This document shows, piece by piece, positions 15,735-24,761 of a stretch of DNA of 64,000 bases; position 1 is the first letter of the stretch, and every line of letters starts with the position of its first letter. This stretch comes from Flagellimonas aequoris (GTDB lineage: Bacteria > Bacteroidota > Bacteroidia > Flavobacteriales > Flavobacteriaceae). Under the pieces are notes generated by a model. The model worked only from the letters and a program-made list of their open reading frames with translations. It was not told the DNA's origin and made no database searches. Where the stretch lies: NCBI RefSeq assembly GCF_003584165.1, contig NZ_QXFJ01000027.1, positions 180,879 to 244,878 of the forward strand, written 5' to 3'. Both the position numbers and the translations under genes were made by a program.

Positions 15735-16615
15735 CAGGATTCTTTTTCCAGTTCTTGTTTAAAGGTTTCTAAATTAGCCTTTATTTCATCATCCAACTCG
15801 GGTTCCTCTATATCTTTGTATTTTTTTAACGCTTCCAGCATAATGGAGGCCACAATGACCCTTGCCCCCTTCTTGCTGTCGGCCGGAATTACGTACCAAG
15901 GTGCATGTTCCGTGGAAGTTTTGTTGATGGCCTCTTCGTAACACGCCTGGTATTTTTCCCAAAGTTTTCTTTCTTCCAGATCGCCCGGTGAAAATTTCCA
16001 GTTTTTTTGTTTGAGTTCTATCCTTCTCAATAACCTGTGGCGCTGTTGGTTTTTGGAAAGATTCAGGAAAAACTTGAAGATAATGGTGCCATTTTCGGCC
16101 ACGTGCTGTTCAAATTCATTGATCTGTTGGTATCGCTTCTCCCAAAAATCCTTGTCTATATCGTCCACCGATTCAATACCGGGCAAATTTTCACCCATAA
16201 TATATTCTGGGTGTACCTTCGTCACCAACACATTTTCATAATGCGTTCGATTGAACACGGAAAATTTTCCCCGCTCCGGCAATGCGATGTAATGTCGCCA
16301 TAAATAGTCGTGTTTCCTTTCCAAAGTAGTGGGCACTTTAAAACTGTACACTACCACGCCACGAACATTGAAATCCTTGAACACTTCCCGGATAAGACTG
16401 TCCTTACCAGCGGTATCCATCCCTTGTAGACAGACCAGCACCCCATATTTGCCGTGGGCGTACAATGTATCCTGAAATTCGCCTAGTTTTTTACGTATAT
16501 CCTTCAATTCTTCCTTCAAGTCCTTTTTGGAGGCCCCAAAATCTTCAAAGGTTTCTTCTTGGGAGAGCCTTATCTCCTCTCGTACCAAAAAGCGATCGGT
16601 ATTTATTTTTTCCAT
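15734..16615 (-). CDS. Polyphosphate kinase 2 family protein
   Basis: A 293 aa cytoplasmic kinase. Walker A reads GMDTAGKDS at residues 65-73, followed by REVFKDFNVRGVVVYSFKVPT, FNRTHYENVLV (Walker B region) and the lid helices LSKNQQRHRLLRR. These are PPK2 motifs, closest to the class III-like type. It uses polyphosphate to phosphorylate AMP or ADP, or the reverse. The start at 16615 (MEKINTDRF) is chosen over an extension to 16651 that has no family similarity. It is coupled to the M28 peptidase gene downstream. Confidence 0.88.
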   Translation of the reverse strand: MEKINTDRFLVREEIRLSQEETFEDFGASKKDLKEELKDIRKKLGEFQDTLYAHGKYGVLVCLQGMDTAGKDSLIREVFKDFNVRGVVVYSFKVPTTLERKHDYLWRHYIALPERGKFSVFNRTHYENVLVTKVHPEYIMGENLPGIESVDDIDKDFWEKRYQQINEFEQHVAENGTIIFKFFLNLSKNQQRHRLLRRIELKQKNWKFSPGDLEERKLWEKYQACYEEAINKTSTEHAPWYVIPADSKKGARVIVASIMLEALKKYKDIEEPELDDEIKANLETFKQELEKES

Positions 16616-16793
16616 AGGAATGAATATAAACCTTTTTGACCATACCTTCAACTACATTGAAGAGTGCAGTTCATCGATATTTTTACCACTTGTGGGTTTA
16701 GAAGGTATTTTATCGATTTTATATTCCTTGACAGAATCCCCCCACGTAACTTAGTGAATATCAAATACGCACTGTCCCAAATCAAGAAGCGTT

Positions 16794-17504
16794 ATGAAAA
16801 CAAGGAAAATAATCCTACTTATTGCCTTTACCCTGGGCCTTCTGGGCTTTTGGTTGATGACGGCCTTTACTACACGGAATGCCTGTGAGTATGCCAATTC
16901 CAATTTACAGTTCATCAAAAGTGAAATAGAGAACGCCGTAGTTTCCACCACTTTGGATATGGCCAAATACCACGCCTACAAAGCCTTGAACGGTATTGAA
17001 AAAACCCGGGGGAACTTTTTGGATTGCGGTTGTGAAGGTACGATTGAAAGTTTGGAAAGTACCCAGACCGAACTTAAACTGGCCACCAAGGCGGAATCCC
17101 TGAAAGATTCCAAATTAACATTGCACAAGGCCTTGGAAAACACCATGATCGGCATGAAGGTTCTGCAAGTTTTTGAGCAGGAAACCTCAAGTAATTACAA
17201 TGATGACATCCTGGTCATGAATACCAAAGAGGTGTTGGATAATCAAAATCCTTTGTTTTTGACTCAAAATAGCTCGGTGAAGGAACAGGTGCATAGTTGT
17301 CTCCTTGGATTTGAAACATCATTGGAAAAAGTGGTAACCGACGTGGATTGTGAAGATGCCCATCGTTTTATCACCAATATCTATGAAGAATCCAGATTGA
17401 TACTTCTGAACACCAAGTTATCCCCACATAAAAAGGCATATCACCAACGCGTGATGACCTTGTCCGAAGAAGCCCTTGAAAAATTGGGAAGCTGTAAGCA
17501 ATAG
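16794..17504 (+). CDS. Hypothetical exported or membrane-anchored protein
   Basis: A 236 aa protein. Residues 5-25 form one hydrophobic helix (IILLIAFTLGLLGFWLMTAF) that serves as a signal or anchor. The remainder is mostly alpha-helical with six Cys, including a C-G-C pair near residue 77 and single Cys residues near 31, 162, 182 and 234, which could form disulfides in the periplasm. I do not recognise a family. It ends 1 nt from the stop of the convergent response regulator. Confidence 0.6.
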   Translation: MKTRKIILLIAFTLGLLGFWLMTAFTTRNACEYANSNLQFIKSEIENAVVSTTLDMAKYHAYKALNGIEKTRGNFLDCGCEGTIESLESTQTELKLATKAESLKDSKLTLHKALENTMIGMKVLQVFEQETSSNYNDDILVMNTKEVLDNQNPLFLTQNSSVKEQVHSCLLGFETSLEKVVTDVDCEDAHRFITNIYEESRLILLNTKLSPHKKAYHQRVMTLSEEALEKLGSCKQ

Positions 17505-17505
17505 A

Positions 17506-18669
17506 TCACTTGCTGGCAAAAAGCTTTACGTCTTCTTCGGAGACTTCCTTGCCTCCCAGAATGATCAATCGTTCCACAACATTGCGGAGTTCACGTACGT
17601 TACCGGTCCAGTCATAACCTTTCAACAGGTCGATCGCTTTTTTGGAAAAAGCCTTTTGAGCCGTCCCTTGTTCCGAGGCTATCTTTTTGGAGAAATGGTC
17701 GATAAGCAAAGGAATATCGTTCCTTCTGTCGTTCAAAGCGGGTACTTTGATCAAGATAACGGCCAGTCTATGATAAAGGTCTTCCCTGAACTTGCCCTCC
17801 TCTATTTCCTTTTTCAGGTCCTTGTTGGTAGCCGCAAGTACCCGAACATCCACTTTAATGTCCTTATCGGAACCCACCCTCGAAATCTTGTTCTCCTGCA
17901 AGGCCCTTAGTACCTTGGCTTGGGCAGAAAGACTCATATCGCCGATCTCATCCAAGAAAATGGTCCCTTGGTTGGCCGCTTCAAATTTTCCTGCACGATC
18001 CTTAACTGCAGAAGTAAAGGCACCTTTTACATGACCGAACAATTCACTTTCTATGAGTTCCGAAGGAATTGCGGCACAGTTCACTTCCACAAAGGGTGCA
18101 GCCGAGCGTGGACTTTTTTGATGTAACCAGTGGGCCACCAATTCCTTCCCGGTTCCGTTCGATCCCGTGATCAACACCCGTGCATCGGTCGGGGCTACCT
18201 TTTCGATCATTTCCTTTATGGTACCGATTTCCTCACTCTCCCCGATCATTTCATAGTTTTTGGAAACCTTTTTCTTTAAAATCTTGTTTTCGGCAACCAG
18301 TTCCTTTTTATCCAAGGCGTTCCGAACCGTGGTCAGCAAACGGTTCAAGTCTGGCGGTTTGGAGATGTAATCAAAAGCACCCAATCGCATGGTGTTCACA
18401 GCGGTATCCAAATCCCCGTGACCGGAAATCATGATGAAGGGTATTTCAGGTTTTATCTTTTTAGCGGCTTCCAGTACTTCCACGCCATCCATTTTAGGCA
18501 TTTTGATGTCGCAGAGCACCAGGTCAAAGTCTTCCTTTTTAATGGTCTCGATGCCTTGCAGGCCATCTTCGGCCTCCAACACATTGTAACTATCACTTTC
18601 CTCGGCCAATATTTTGACCAATACCCTTCTGATCGCTGATTCATCCTCTATCACCAAAATCTTTGACAT
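17506..18669 (-). CDS. NtrC-family response regulator, AAA+ type, without HTH domain
   Basis: A 387 aa protein. Residues 1-120 are a receiver domain with phospho-acceptor D54 (VLCDIKMPKMDG). Residues 140-370 are the sigma-54 activator AAA+ domain with Walker A GSNGTGKE and Walker B GTIFLDEIGDM. The sigma-54 contact loop reads GAFTSA instead of GAFTGA. The protein ends at VKLFASK soon after the sensor-II helix (GNVRELRNVVERLI), so the usual Fis-type HTH is missing. It can sense phosphorylation but how it finds DNA is unclear. No histidine kinase is adjacent. Confidence 0.9.
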   Translation of the reverse strand: MSKILVIEDESAIRRVLVKILAEESDSYNVLEAEDGLQGIETIKKEDFDLVLCDIKMPKMDGVEVLEAAKKIKPEIPFIMISGHGDLDTAVNTMRLGAFDYISKPPDLNRLLTTVRNALDKKELVAENKILKKKVSKNYEMIGESEEIGTIKEMIEKVAPTDARVLITGSNGTGKELVAHWLHQKSPRSAAPFVEVNCAAIPSELIESELFGHVKGAFTSAVKDRAGKFEAANQGTIFLDEIGDMSLSAQAKVLRALQENKISRVGSDKDIKVDVRVLAATNKDLKKEIEEGKFREDLYHRLAVILIKVPALNDRRNDIPLLIDHFSKKIASEQGTAQKAFSKKAIDLLKGYDWTGNVRELRNVVERLIILGGKEVSEEDVKLFASK

Positions 18670-18679
18670 ACCTTATCTT

Positions 18680-19525
18680 TTAAAAAATTCCAATCTTGAA
18701 GCCAGTCCTAATATAGAAATTTGACTCGTCATTCAATAAAAATACGTTTCCCTGTTCATCGTTCCTCAATTTCCCTTCCTGCACCACCGATGTGCCCACC
18801 ATGGCAAAAAGTGCCATGCGATTTGAAATGTTGTACTGGTACCCAATGGTCCCCAACAAAGAGGTGAGCGATATTTTTGAGGCCACCTGGCCGTCCTCCA
18901 AAAGAATGTTGTTCTGGAGATTTATAAAGTATCCATCCAAGAATAGTGCCATTTCGAAAACATGCTTCTTGGAAACGTAATATTTCAGATCAGAACGGGG
19001 AATACCAAGAGTAAATGCCCAGTCCGGATGGAACCTTCGGTAATAGTTGATCAAGGGCAATGGCACCGGAAGCCCGGTGGTGCTGTTATAGGTAAGGCCC
19101 AATACAATACGATAGGGTTTTTCGGCATCGGGTTTCTCTTTCCAAAACGTTGCCGTCGCGTTCATAAAAAAATCATCGGTGGTCGTGCCGCTGATAAAAT
19201 TGGAGGCCATCCTTGGGGTGAGTATGGTAACCAGGTTCCAGTTTTCGTTCCATTTGGTAATAAATCCAAGGTTCATATCAATGACATGGAAGCGTATCAG
19301 TTCTTTCTTATCAAAGGGAAAATCTTCCGAATACCCCATATCGAACCTGTTGTATTCCATCCCCATGATGAGATAGTCCTTTTTTTCGTTGAGCTTTATC
19401 GGCAGATTGAAGAGTCCCTTGTAGCGTTGGGTCTTGATACCCGTATCATTTTGGGGAATATTGAGGTATTCCACTCGTAATACATCTGTGCTTTGGGCCC
19501 AACCGGAATGGCTGCAAAGTATCAC
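18680..19525 (-). CDS. DUF6268-like outer-membrane beta-barrel protein
   Basis: An exported protein of about 281-291 aa with alternating hydrophobic and aromatic strands typical of an outer-membrane barrel and a C-terminal RTGFKIGIF strand. The start is uncertain. The only conventional codon is GTG at 19525, which truncates the signal peptide. Reading further upstream in the same frame gives AIWRLFAFVVILCSHSGWAQ, a good signal peptide, if translation begins at the ATT at 19555. There is no in-frame ATG after the stop at 19585. It lies between the NtrC-like gene (10 nt) and mscS. Function unknown. Confidence 0.7.
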   Translation of the reverse strand: MILCSHSGWAQSTDVLRVEYLNIPQNDTGIKTQRYKGLFNLPIKLNEKKDYLIMGMEYNRFDMGYSEDFPFDKKELIRFHVIDMNLGFITKWNENWNLVTILTPRMASNFISGTTTDDFFMNATATFWKEKPDAEKPYRIVLGLTYNSTTGLPVPLPLINYYRRFHPDWAFTLGIPRSDLKYYVSKKHVFEMALFLDGYFINLQNNILLEDGQVASKISLTSLLGTIGYQYNISNRMALFAMVGTSVVQEGKLRNDEQGNVFLLNDESNFYIRTGFKIGIF

Positions 19526-19582
19526 AACGAAAGCGAACAGCCTCCAGATTGCAATATGGTGGATCGAGGTTTTTATGTCTTC

Positions 19583-20470
19583 TTATGGTTTAGGCTGAAT
19601 AATATGTACATCGCGTTGTGGGAAAGGGATACTGATGTTGTTTTCCTTAAACTTGGCATTGATCTTATACCGAAGTTCACTTTTTATCCTTGGATCCCTA
19701 AAACTGTCGTTCGTGAAAAAATTAAGGGAGAACATCAATGCAGAATCCCCAAAATCATCAAAAAGTACGAACGGCTTGGGGTTTTTCAATATCTGTTTTT
19801 GCCCTGCGGCCACCTGTTCCAAAATTTGGGTCACCAAGTTTACGTCGCTGCCGTAGGCCACGCCCACACTCACTTTTTCACGGGTGGTCTTATGGTTTTG
19901 GGTATAGTTATAGACAATGTCGCTGATGAACTTATGATTCGGCAAGATCAACACCTTGTCATCCCTTGTGATGGCACGCGTGGTACGCAGCTTGATTTCG
20001 AAGACTTTCCCGACCTTACCGTCCACCTCAACCACATCACCCACCTGCAAGGATTTATCAATAATGATAAAAATGCCTCCCAAAACATCCTTGAACAGTT
20101 CCTGGAGTGCCAGACCCAGGCCAACGAACAAGGCTGCCGATGCGGTGATTACCAAGGTAATGTCGATTCCTGCCGCGCTTAAGGTTACCAGAACGGCAAC
20201 AATATAAATTACATAATTGGTGAACTTAAAGACACTGGTGAATTTTTGTTGGTCCTCCTGCTCCATTTTTCGGGTTAGGATGTGACGGAGCCATTTTAGA
20301 AGAAACTTGGTGGCCACCAAGGCAACCGTTAGCAGAAGAAGTAGGCCAACCGTTAAGTTGATGGATTTCTCCCCTTGGCCAATATGAAAACCGATATCCA
20401 AAAAATCCTTGATGGATCCCCAGATATCCTCTTTAATAATCTCTTTTAATTCTTCTGGACCTTCTTGCAT
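19583..20470 (-). CDS. MscS family mechanosensitive channel
   Basis: A 295 aa protein with three membrane helices. TM3 carries the MscS pore pattern ASAALFVGLGLALQELFKDVLGGIFII, followed by the beta domain with DKSLQVGDVVEVDGKVGKVFEIKLRTTRA and the typical LPNHKFISD. It opens on membrane tension to release ions. Minus-strand neighbours are an ABC-2 permease upstream (6 nt) and the beta-barrel gene downstream, so a shared transcript is likely. Confidence 0.92.
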   Translation of the reverse strand: MQEGPEELKEIIKEDIWGSIKDFLDIGFHIGQGEKSINLTVGLLLLLTVALVATKFLLKWLRHILTRKMEQEDQQKFTSVFKFTNYVIYIVAVLVTLSAAGIDITLVITASAALFVGLGLALQELFKDVLGGIFIIIDKSLQVGDVVEVDGKVGKVFEIKLRTTRAITRDDKVLILPNHKFISDIVYNYTQNHKTTREKVSVGVAYGSDVNLVTQILEQVAAGQKQILKNPKPFVLFDDFGDSALMFSLNFFTNDSFRDPRIKSELRYKINAKFKENNISIPFPQRDVHIIQPKP

Positions 20471-20476
20471 ACCGAA

Positions 20477-21817
20477 TTAATATCTCAACCATTTTACCAA
20501 CTCCTTGTAGGTAGGTTTTTTACCGTACATCAATATCCCGACCCTATAAATTTTGGCCGCTAAAGAAACAATTCCCAAAAATGTAACGATCAATAGGAAA
20601 ATGGACAACAAAAACTGCCATAAAGGTACTCCACCTTCTCCAATTCCACCCGGTAAACGCATTAACATAACAATGGGCGATGTTAGCGGAAAGAGTGAAA
20701 AACCAACGGCAATGGGCCCGTGTGGATTGCTGAACACGGAAAAGAACCCCACATAAATGGCCAGCATCAATGGCAAAATAATGGGGAAAATGAATTGTTG
20801 CGTATCCGTTTCGTTGTCCACGGCAGCACCAATGGCCGCGTAAATGGAGCTGTAGATCAGGTAGCCCAGTACAAAATAAATGAAGAACGAAATGATCAGA
20901 ATTCCCCAGGGAATATCCAAAATCTCTTTGGTATACATCATCATATCACTGTCCATAGGAGCTAATTGCGACATACCACCCATAGGCCCGGCTGGCATAT
21001 TGGGGTCCCCGGACATGGCACTAAGATCAATCCCCAACACCATCACGACCAAAGATAACAACACTGATGCGGATATAATCCAAATGGTGAATTGGGTCAA
21101 TCCTGCCAAGGAATTGCCCACAATCTTGCCCAACATCAGTTGGAAGGGTTTTACGGAGGAGATGATGACCTCAATGATCCTACTGGTCTTTTCTTCGATT
21201 ACGCTACGCATTACAAACCCTCCATAAATGATGATGAACATCATGATAGCATATCCGAAACCACCACCGATAAAAGCCTTGATCTCATTGATTCCCTTGA
21301 TACTTCTTTCCCCATCAAAAGTGGCCAGATTGATTTCGAAAGGGGCTTCCACATTGGAAAACTGATCGGAAGACACCCCAAGTTTTTCAAGTCGATCCTG
21401 GCGCAACTGTCTTTGGAAGATAGATTCCAACTTTTGGGTAACACTGGAATTGGGATTATCCTTGGTGAATAAATAGGTGGCACGGGCCACTTCTTCCACT
21501 GTTTCGCCTTTAGGGATGTGCAACAATCCATAATATTCCAACGCATTGGTGGAATCCTTGGCCTGCTCCAGGGTTAGGTGGTCCAATTGCACAAAGGACA
21601 AACTCTTGGTTGGTTTAAATTCCTCTTGAAAAAAGGAACTCTCGTTTAAAACTGAAATCACCCTGGTCTCATTATCATTGATCTTGGCCAAATAGGCAAT
21701 CAAAACGATCATACCTACAATCAATAAGGGGCTCAGTATGGTCATTACAATAAAGGAACGGTTCCTGACCTTGGCCAAATACTCCCGCTTTATGATCAAT
21801 CCGAGTTTACTTGCCAT
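20477..21817 (-). CDS. ABC-2 type permease, NatB-like
   Basis: A 446 aa permease. The N-terminus LIIKREYLAKVRNRSFIVMTILSPLLI is the NatB type, with one membrane helix, then a large periplasmic section (about residues 50-180), then five or six helices (YAIMMFIIIYGGFVMRSVIEEKTSRIIEVIISSVKPFQLMLGKIVG is the ABC-2 coupling segment). It overlaps its ATPase partner by 11 nt. NatAB systems export Na+ in Bacillus. In Bacteroidota the substrate is not established. Confidence 0.88.
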   Translation of the reverse strand: MASKLGLIIKREYLAKVRNRSFIVMTILSPLLIVGMIVLIAYLAKINDNETRVISVLNESSFFQEEFKPTKSLSFVQLDHLTLEQAKDSTNALEYYGLLHIPKGETVEEVARATYLFTKDNPNSSVTQKLESIFQRQLRQDRLEKLGVSSDQFSNVEAPFEINLATFDGERSIKGINEIKAFIGGGFGYAIMMFIIIYGGFVMRSVIEEKTSRIIEVIISSVKPFQLMLGKIVGNSLAGLTQFTIWIISASVLLSLVVMVLGIDLSAMSGDPNMPAGPMGGMSQLAPMDSDMMMYTKEILDIPWGILIISFFIYFVLGYLIYSSIYAAIGAAVDNETDTQQFIFPIILPLMLAIYVGFFSVFSNPHGPIAVGFSLFPLTSPIVMLMRLPGGIGEGGVPLWQFLLSIFLLIVTFLGIVSLAAKIYRVGILMYGKKPTYKELVKWLRY

Positions 21818-22745
21818 TTTCCTTATTGTTTACAGTTTGGATAAAAATGTCGTTCGCCGAAGGGATGGTCTCATCAAAACGGTATAGGTTTCCTACCGTG
21901 GACAATTCCCTTAAAATATCACCCGTATGAGATGATGGCAACTGAACTTTAAAATCCAAATGGCCTTCTTGCTTTTCTAGGTTGGAAGAAAGGATATTGA
22001 ATCTCTCCGCCAAAGATTTCATAAGGGCTTCACCATTTTCTGCCACTTGAAGGCCTACATCAAAAATATTGTTTTTGTAGGCGTTTTTGATGTCTGCCAG
22101 TTTCCCGTCCAGAATTTTTTCCGATTTATGGATCAAAGCAATATACTCGCACAATTCTTCCACGGATTCCATTCTGTGGGTGGAAAAAATAATAGAAGTT
22201 CCCTGTTCCTTCAATTTAAGGATCTCATCCTTTATGATGTTGGCATTGATGGGGTCGAAACCACTGAAAGGCTCATCAAAGATCAACAGCTTGGGTTCAT
22301 GGAGCACCGTAACAATGAACTGGATCTTTTGCGCCATTCCTTTGGAAAGTTCCTGGATCTTCTTGTTCCACCAGTCGCCGATGTTCAACCTTTCGAACCA
22401 ATATTTCAGTCGTTCCTTGGCATCGTGCTTGGACAACCCTTTAAGTTGGGCCAGGTAAAGGGCCTGCTCACCTACCTTCATGCTTTTGTACAACCCCCTT
22501 TCCTCTGGCAAATATCCAATTTGGGCAATGTGTTTGGGGGACAAATGTTCCCCATTGAAAAAAATCTCCCCGGCATCTTGGTGGGTAATCTGGTTGATGA
22601 TACGTATAAAAGAGGTCTTCCCAGCCCCATTGGGGCCCAAAAGTCCATAAATGCAATTTTTAGGAATCTCGAGTGAAATGTTGCTCAACGCTGTATAGTT
22701 TCCATAGGTCTTGGAAACATTTTTGGCAACAAGGATATGATCCAT
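21807..22745 (-). CDS. ABC transporter ATP-binding protein, NatA-like
   Basis: A 312 aa ATPase. Walker A GPNGAGKTS, signature LSKGMAQKIQF, Walker B LLIFDEPFSGFDP and the H-loop THRME are all present. A C-terminal extension of about 90 residues follows the NBD, as in the NatA/CcmA-like type. The signature is LSKG rather than LSGG, which is common in this subfamily. The gene overlaps the permease by 11 nt and starts the transcript ABC ATPase, permease, mscS. Confidence 0.9.
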   Translation of the reverse strand: MDHILVAKNVSKTYGNYTALSNISLEIPKNCIYGLLGPNGAGKTSFIRIINQITHQDAGEIFFNGEHLSPKHIAQIGYLPEERGLYKSMKVGEQALYLAQLKGLSKHDAKERLKYWFERLNIGDWWNKKIQELSKGMAQKIQFIVTVLHEPKLLIFDEPFSGFDPINANIIKDEILKLKEQGTSIIFSTHRMESVEELCEYIALIHKSEKILDGKLADIKNAYKNNIFDVGLQVAENGEALMKSLAERFNILSSNLEKQEGHLDFKVQLPSSHTGDILRELSTVGNLYRFDETIPSANDIFIQTVNNKENGK

Positions 22746-22801
22746 GTAAACTATTTTTTCAAAGATATGTAATTGCCCAATACCTGCATATTCCTTAAAA
22801 A

Positions 22802-22834
22802 CAAAAACCCACCCTTAAAAAATTCAAGGATGGG
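22802..22834 (-). terminator. Terminator for the grpE-dnaJ unit
   Basis: On the minus strand: stem CCCATCCTT/AAGGGTGGG with one U-G pair, then a T-rich tail. It lies about 95 nt after the dnaJ stop and before the NatA-like gene. Confidence 0.8.
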
Positions 22835-22928
22835 AAAAAAATTGCTATGAAAAAGAAAATTAGATATCGGTCACCCAACATCAGTTTCAAATATACGTTT
22901 TTTATTTAAACAGAAAGTTTTTTTATGC

Positions 22929-24044
22929 TTAAGAGAACATATCTTTCACCTTTTCGAAGAAAGATTTATCGGATTTTTCCGGTTTTGGCGTAAAATTCTC
23001 ATCGTTCTGCATGCGCTCAAAAAACTCTTTCTGCTCCTTGGTCACTTCTTTTGGGGTCCAAACGTTCACGTGTACCAAAAGGTCACCACTACCATATCCG
23101 TTAAGGCTCGTGATTCCTTTACCCCTCAATCTCAATATTTTACCGGACTGTATCCCAGCCTCCAACTTGATGCGGACTTTGCCGCCAATGGCGTCAATTT
23201 CTTTGGAGCTGCCCAAAACAGCTTCGGAAATGCTGATATAAAGGTCATAATGCAAATTGTCCCCTTCCCGCTTCAACGTATCATGCTCCACGGTCTCTAT
23301 GGCTACCAACAAATCTCCGGGGACTCCGTTCCCAGGAGCTGAATTACCCTTTCCGGAAACTTTTAACTGCATACCATCCTCAACACCTGGTGGAATTTTG
23401 ATGGATACGGTCTCTTCTTCCACAATAAGCCCTTGGGCATCGGCACCTGCAGGTCTTTTATCAATGGTCTGACCAGAACCACCACACGTACTACAGGTAG
23501 TAGCGGTTTGCATTCTACCCAATATGGTGTTGGTAATCTTGGTGATTTGTCCGGTTCCGTTACAGGTTGGGCAGGTTTTATAGGTTACCCCATCTGCCTG
23601 TACCTTTCTGCGCACCTTCACCTTCTTCTCGACCCCATGGGCCACTTCTTCCAGATTCAGTTTTACACGGATGCGAAGATTGCTCCCCTTCACCCTGCGT
23701 TGTCCTCCTCCGAAACCACCAAAGCCGCTAAAGCCACCGCCAAAGGCACCACCGAAAATATCCCCAAACTGGCTGAAGATATCATCCATGTTCATACCTC
23801 CACCACCGAAGCCACCGCTTCCATCGAAAGCGGCATGACCGAACTGGTCGTACTTGGCACGCTTGTCCGGGTCACCAAGAACTTCGTAAGCTTCTGCGGC
23901 TTTTTTGAACATTTCCTCCGCCTTTGTATCGCCAGGATTCTTGTCAGGGTGATATTCAATGGCCTTCTTTCGGTAGGCCTTTTTTATTTCCGCTGCGGAT
24001 GCTCCCTTGGAGACTCCCAATATTTCGTAAAAATCCTCCTTCAT
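22929..24044 (-). CDS. dnaJ: Chaperone protein DnaJ, with reduced zinc region
   Basis: A 371 aa co-chaperone. The J domain has HPD at residues 32-34, followed by a Gly/Phe-rich stretch (about 75-115), the zinc region, and the C-terminal substrate-binding domains. Only two of the four CxxCxGxG motifs are present: C158/C161 and C184/C187. Their position and 26-residue spacing match motifs 2 and 3 (zinc site II). Motifs 1 and 4 (zinc site I) are replaced by QADGVTYK and DKRPAGADAQ. It stimulates DnaK. It is downstream of grpE (6 nt). Confidence 0.95.
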   Translation of the reverse strand: MKEDFYEILGVSKGASAAEIKKAYRKKAIEYHPDKNPGDTKAEEMFKKAAEAYEVLGDPDKRAKYDQFGHAAFDGSGGFGGGGMNMDDIFSQFGDIFGGAFGGGFSGFGGFGGGQRRVKGSNLRIRVKLNLEEVAHGVEKKVKVRRKVQADGVTYKTCPTCNGTGQITKITNTILGRMQTATTCSTCGGSGQTIDKRPAGADAQGLIVEEETVSIKIPPGVEDGMQLKVSGKGNSAPGNGVPGDLLVAIETVEHDTLKREGDNLHYDLYISISEAVLGSSKEIDAIGGKVRIKLEAGIQSGKILRLRGKGITSLNGYGSGDLLVHVNVWTPKEVTKEQKEFFERMQNDENFTPKPEKSDKSFFEKVKDMFS

Positions 24045-24050
24045 ATAACT

Positions 24051-24626
24051 CTAGTTTCCTACCACTACTTTTGGGTGCCTGATGATTCTATCCCCGAGCC
24101 TGAACCCTTTTTCAACCACATCGATGATCTTGCCCTTCAGTTTTTTATCGGGTGCGGGAATTTGGGTAATGGCATCGTGCACTTCGGCATCAAAGGCATC
24201 TCCCTGCTTAGCCTCAACCTCTTCCAGGCCTTTATTTTTTAGGGTCTCCTTGAATTTATTGCTGATGAGTTCCACCCCTTTGAACATTTCCTTATCGTCG
24301 GATTTGGAAAGTTCCTTAAGGGCACGGTCAAAATCGTCCATAACGGGCAATAGGGCCACCATGACTTCTTGTCCTGCCGTTTTGAACAGGTCCATGCGTT
24401 CTTTTGAGGTTCTTTTCTTGAAATTCTCAAACTCGGCAAAAAGTCTTAGGAACTTATCCTTTTCCTGGGCCAAATCTTGTCTCAATTGATCTTCCACAGA
24501 AACTTTTTCTTCCTGTCCTTCATTTTGGTCCATTTCCCTATTTTCTTCGTTCAGCTCAGTATTATCGGTCGTCTTGCCATTGTTTAGCTCGTCTTCCATT
24601 TCCTCAACCTTACTGTTATTGCTCAT
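24051..24626 (-). CDS. grpE: Nucleotide exchange factor GrpE
   Basis: A 191 aa protein with an acidic, disordered N-terminus (about 50 residues), a long coiled coil (LRQDLAQEKDKFLRLFAEFENFKKRTSKER) and the C-terminal beta domain ending FRLGDRIIRHPKVVVGN. It releases ADP from DnaK. It forms an operon with dnaJ (6 nt gap) under the promoter at 24659-24691. No HrcA/CIRCE element is visible upstream. Confidence 0.96.
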   Translation of the reverse strand: MSNNSKVEEMEDELNNGKTTDNTELNEENREMDQNEGQEEKVSVEDQLRQDLAQEKDKFLRLFAEFENFKKRTSKERMDLFKTAGQEVMVALLPVMDDFDRALKELSKSDDKEMFKGVELISNKFKETLKNKGLEEVEAKQGDAFDAEVHDAITQIPAPDKKLKGKIIDVVEKGFRLGDRIIRHPKVVVGN

Positions 24627-24658
24627 TTTATGTCTGTTTTGTTTCCGTTTTGAAATGG

Positions 24659-24691
24659 CAAAAGTACTGCCAATTGTCCAAAAATGTCAAA
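24659..24691 (-). promoter_or_regulatory. Promoter of grpE-dnaJ
   Basis: On the minus strand TTTG (24688-24691), a 21 nt spacer, then TACTTTTG (24659-24666). Both elements and the spacing fit the Bacteroidota consensus. The grpE start is 33 nt downstream. Confidence 0.8.
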
Positions 24692-24708
24692 ATGTCACCA
24701 CAAATCAC

Positions 24709-24731
24709 AAAAAAATCCGCCTAGGCGGATT
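24709..24731 (-). terminator. Terminator of the TIGR01777 gene
   Basis: A perfect palindrome of 18 bp with arms AATCCGCC and GGCGGATT around TA (24714-24731). On the minus strand it is followed by seven T. It lies 30 nt after the stop codon at 24762. Confidence 0.88.
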
Positions 24732-24761
24732 GATAATCTTATCTACGTGAATACTTTAGAT

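Noticed and set aside
22047..22676. 209-codon plus-strand frame opposite the NatA-like ATPase
   Set aside because: Antisense of a gene with intact Walker motifs and no recognisable features of its own.
23433..24242. 269-codon plus-strand frame opposite dnaJ and grpE
   Set aside because: Spans two real genes on the other strand. Its length comes from the Gly-rich codon bias of dnaJ.
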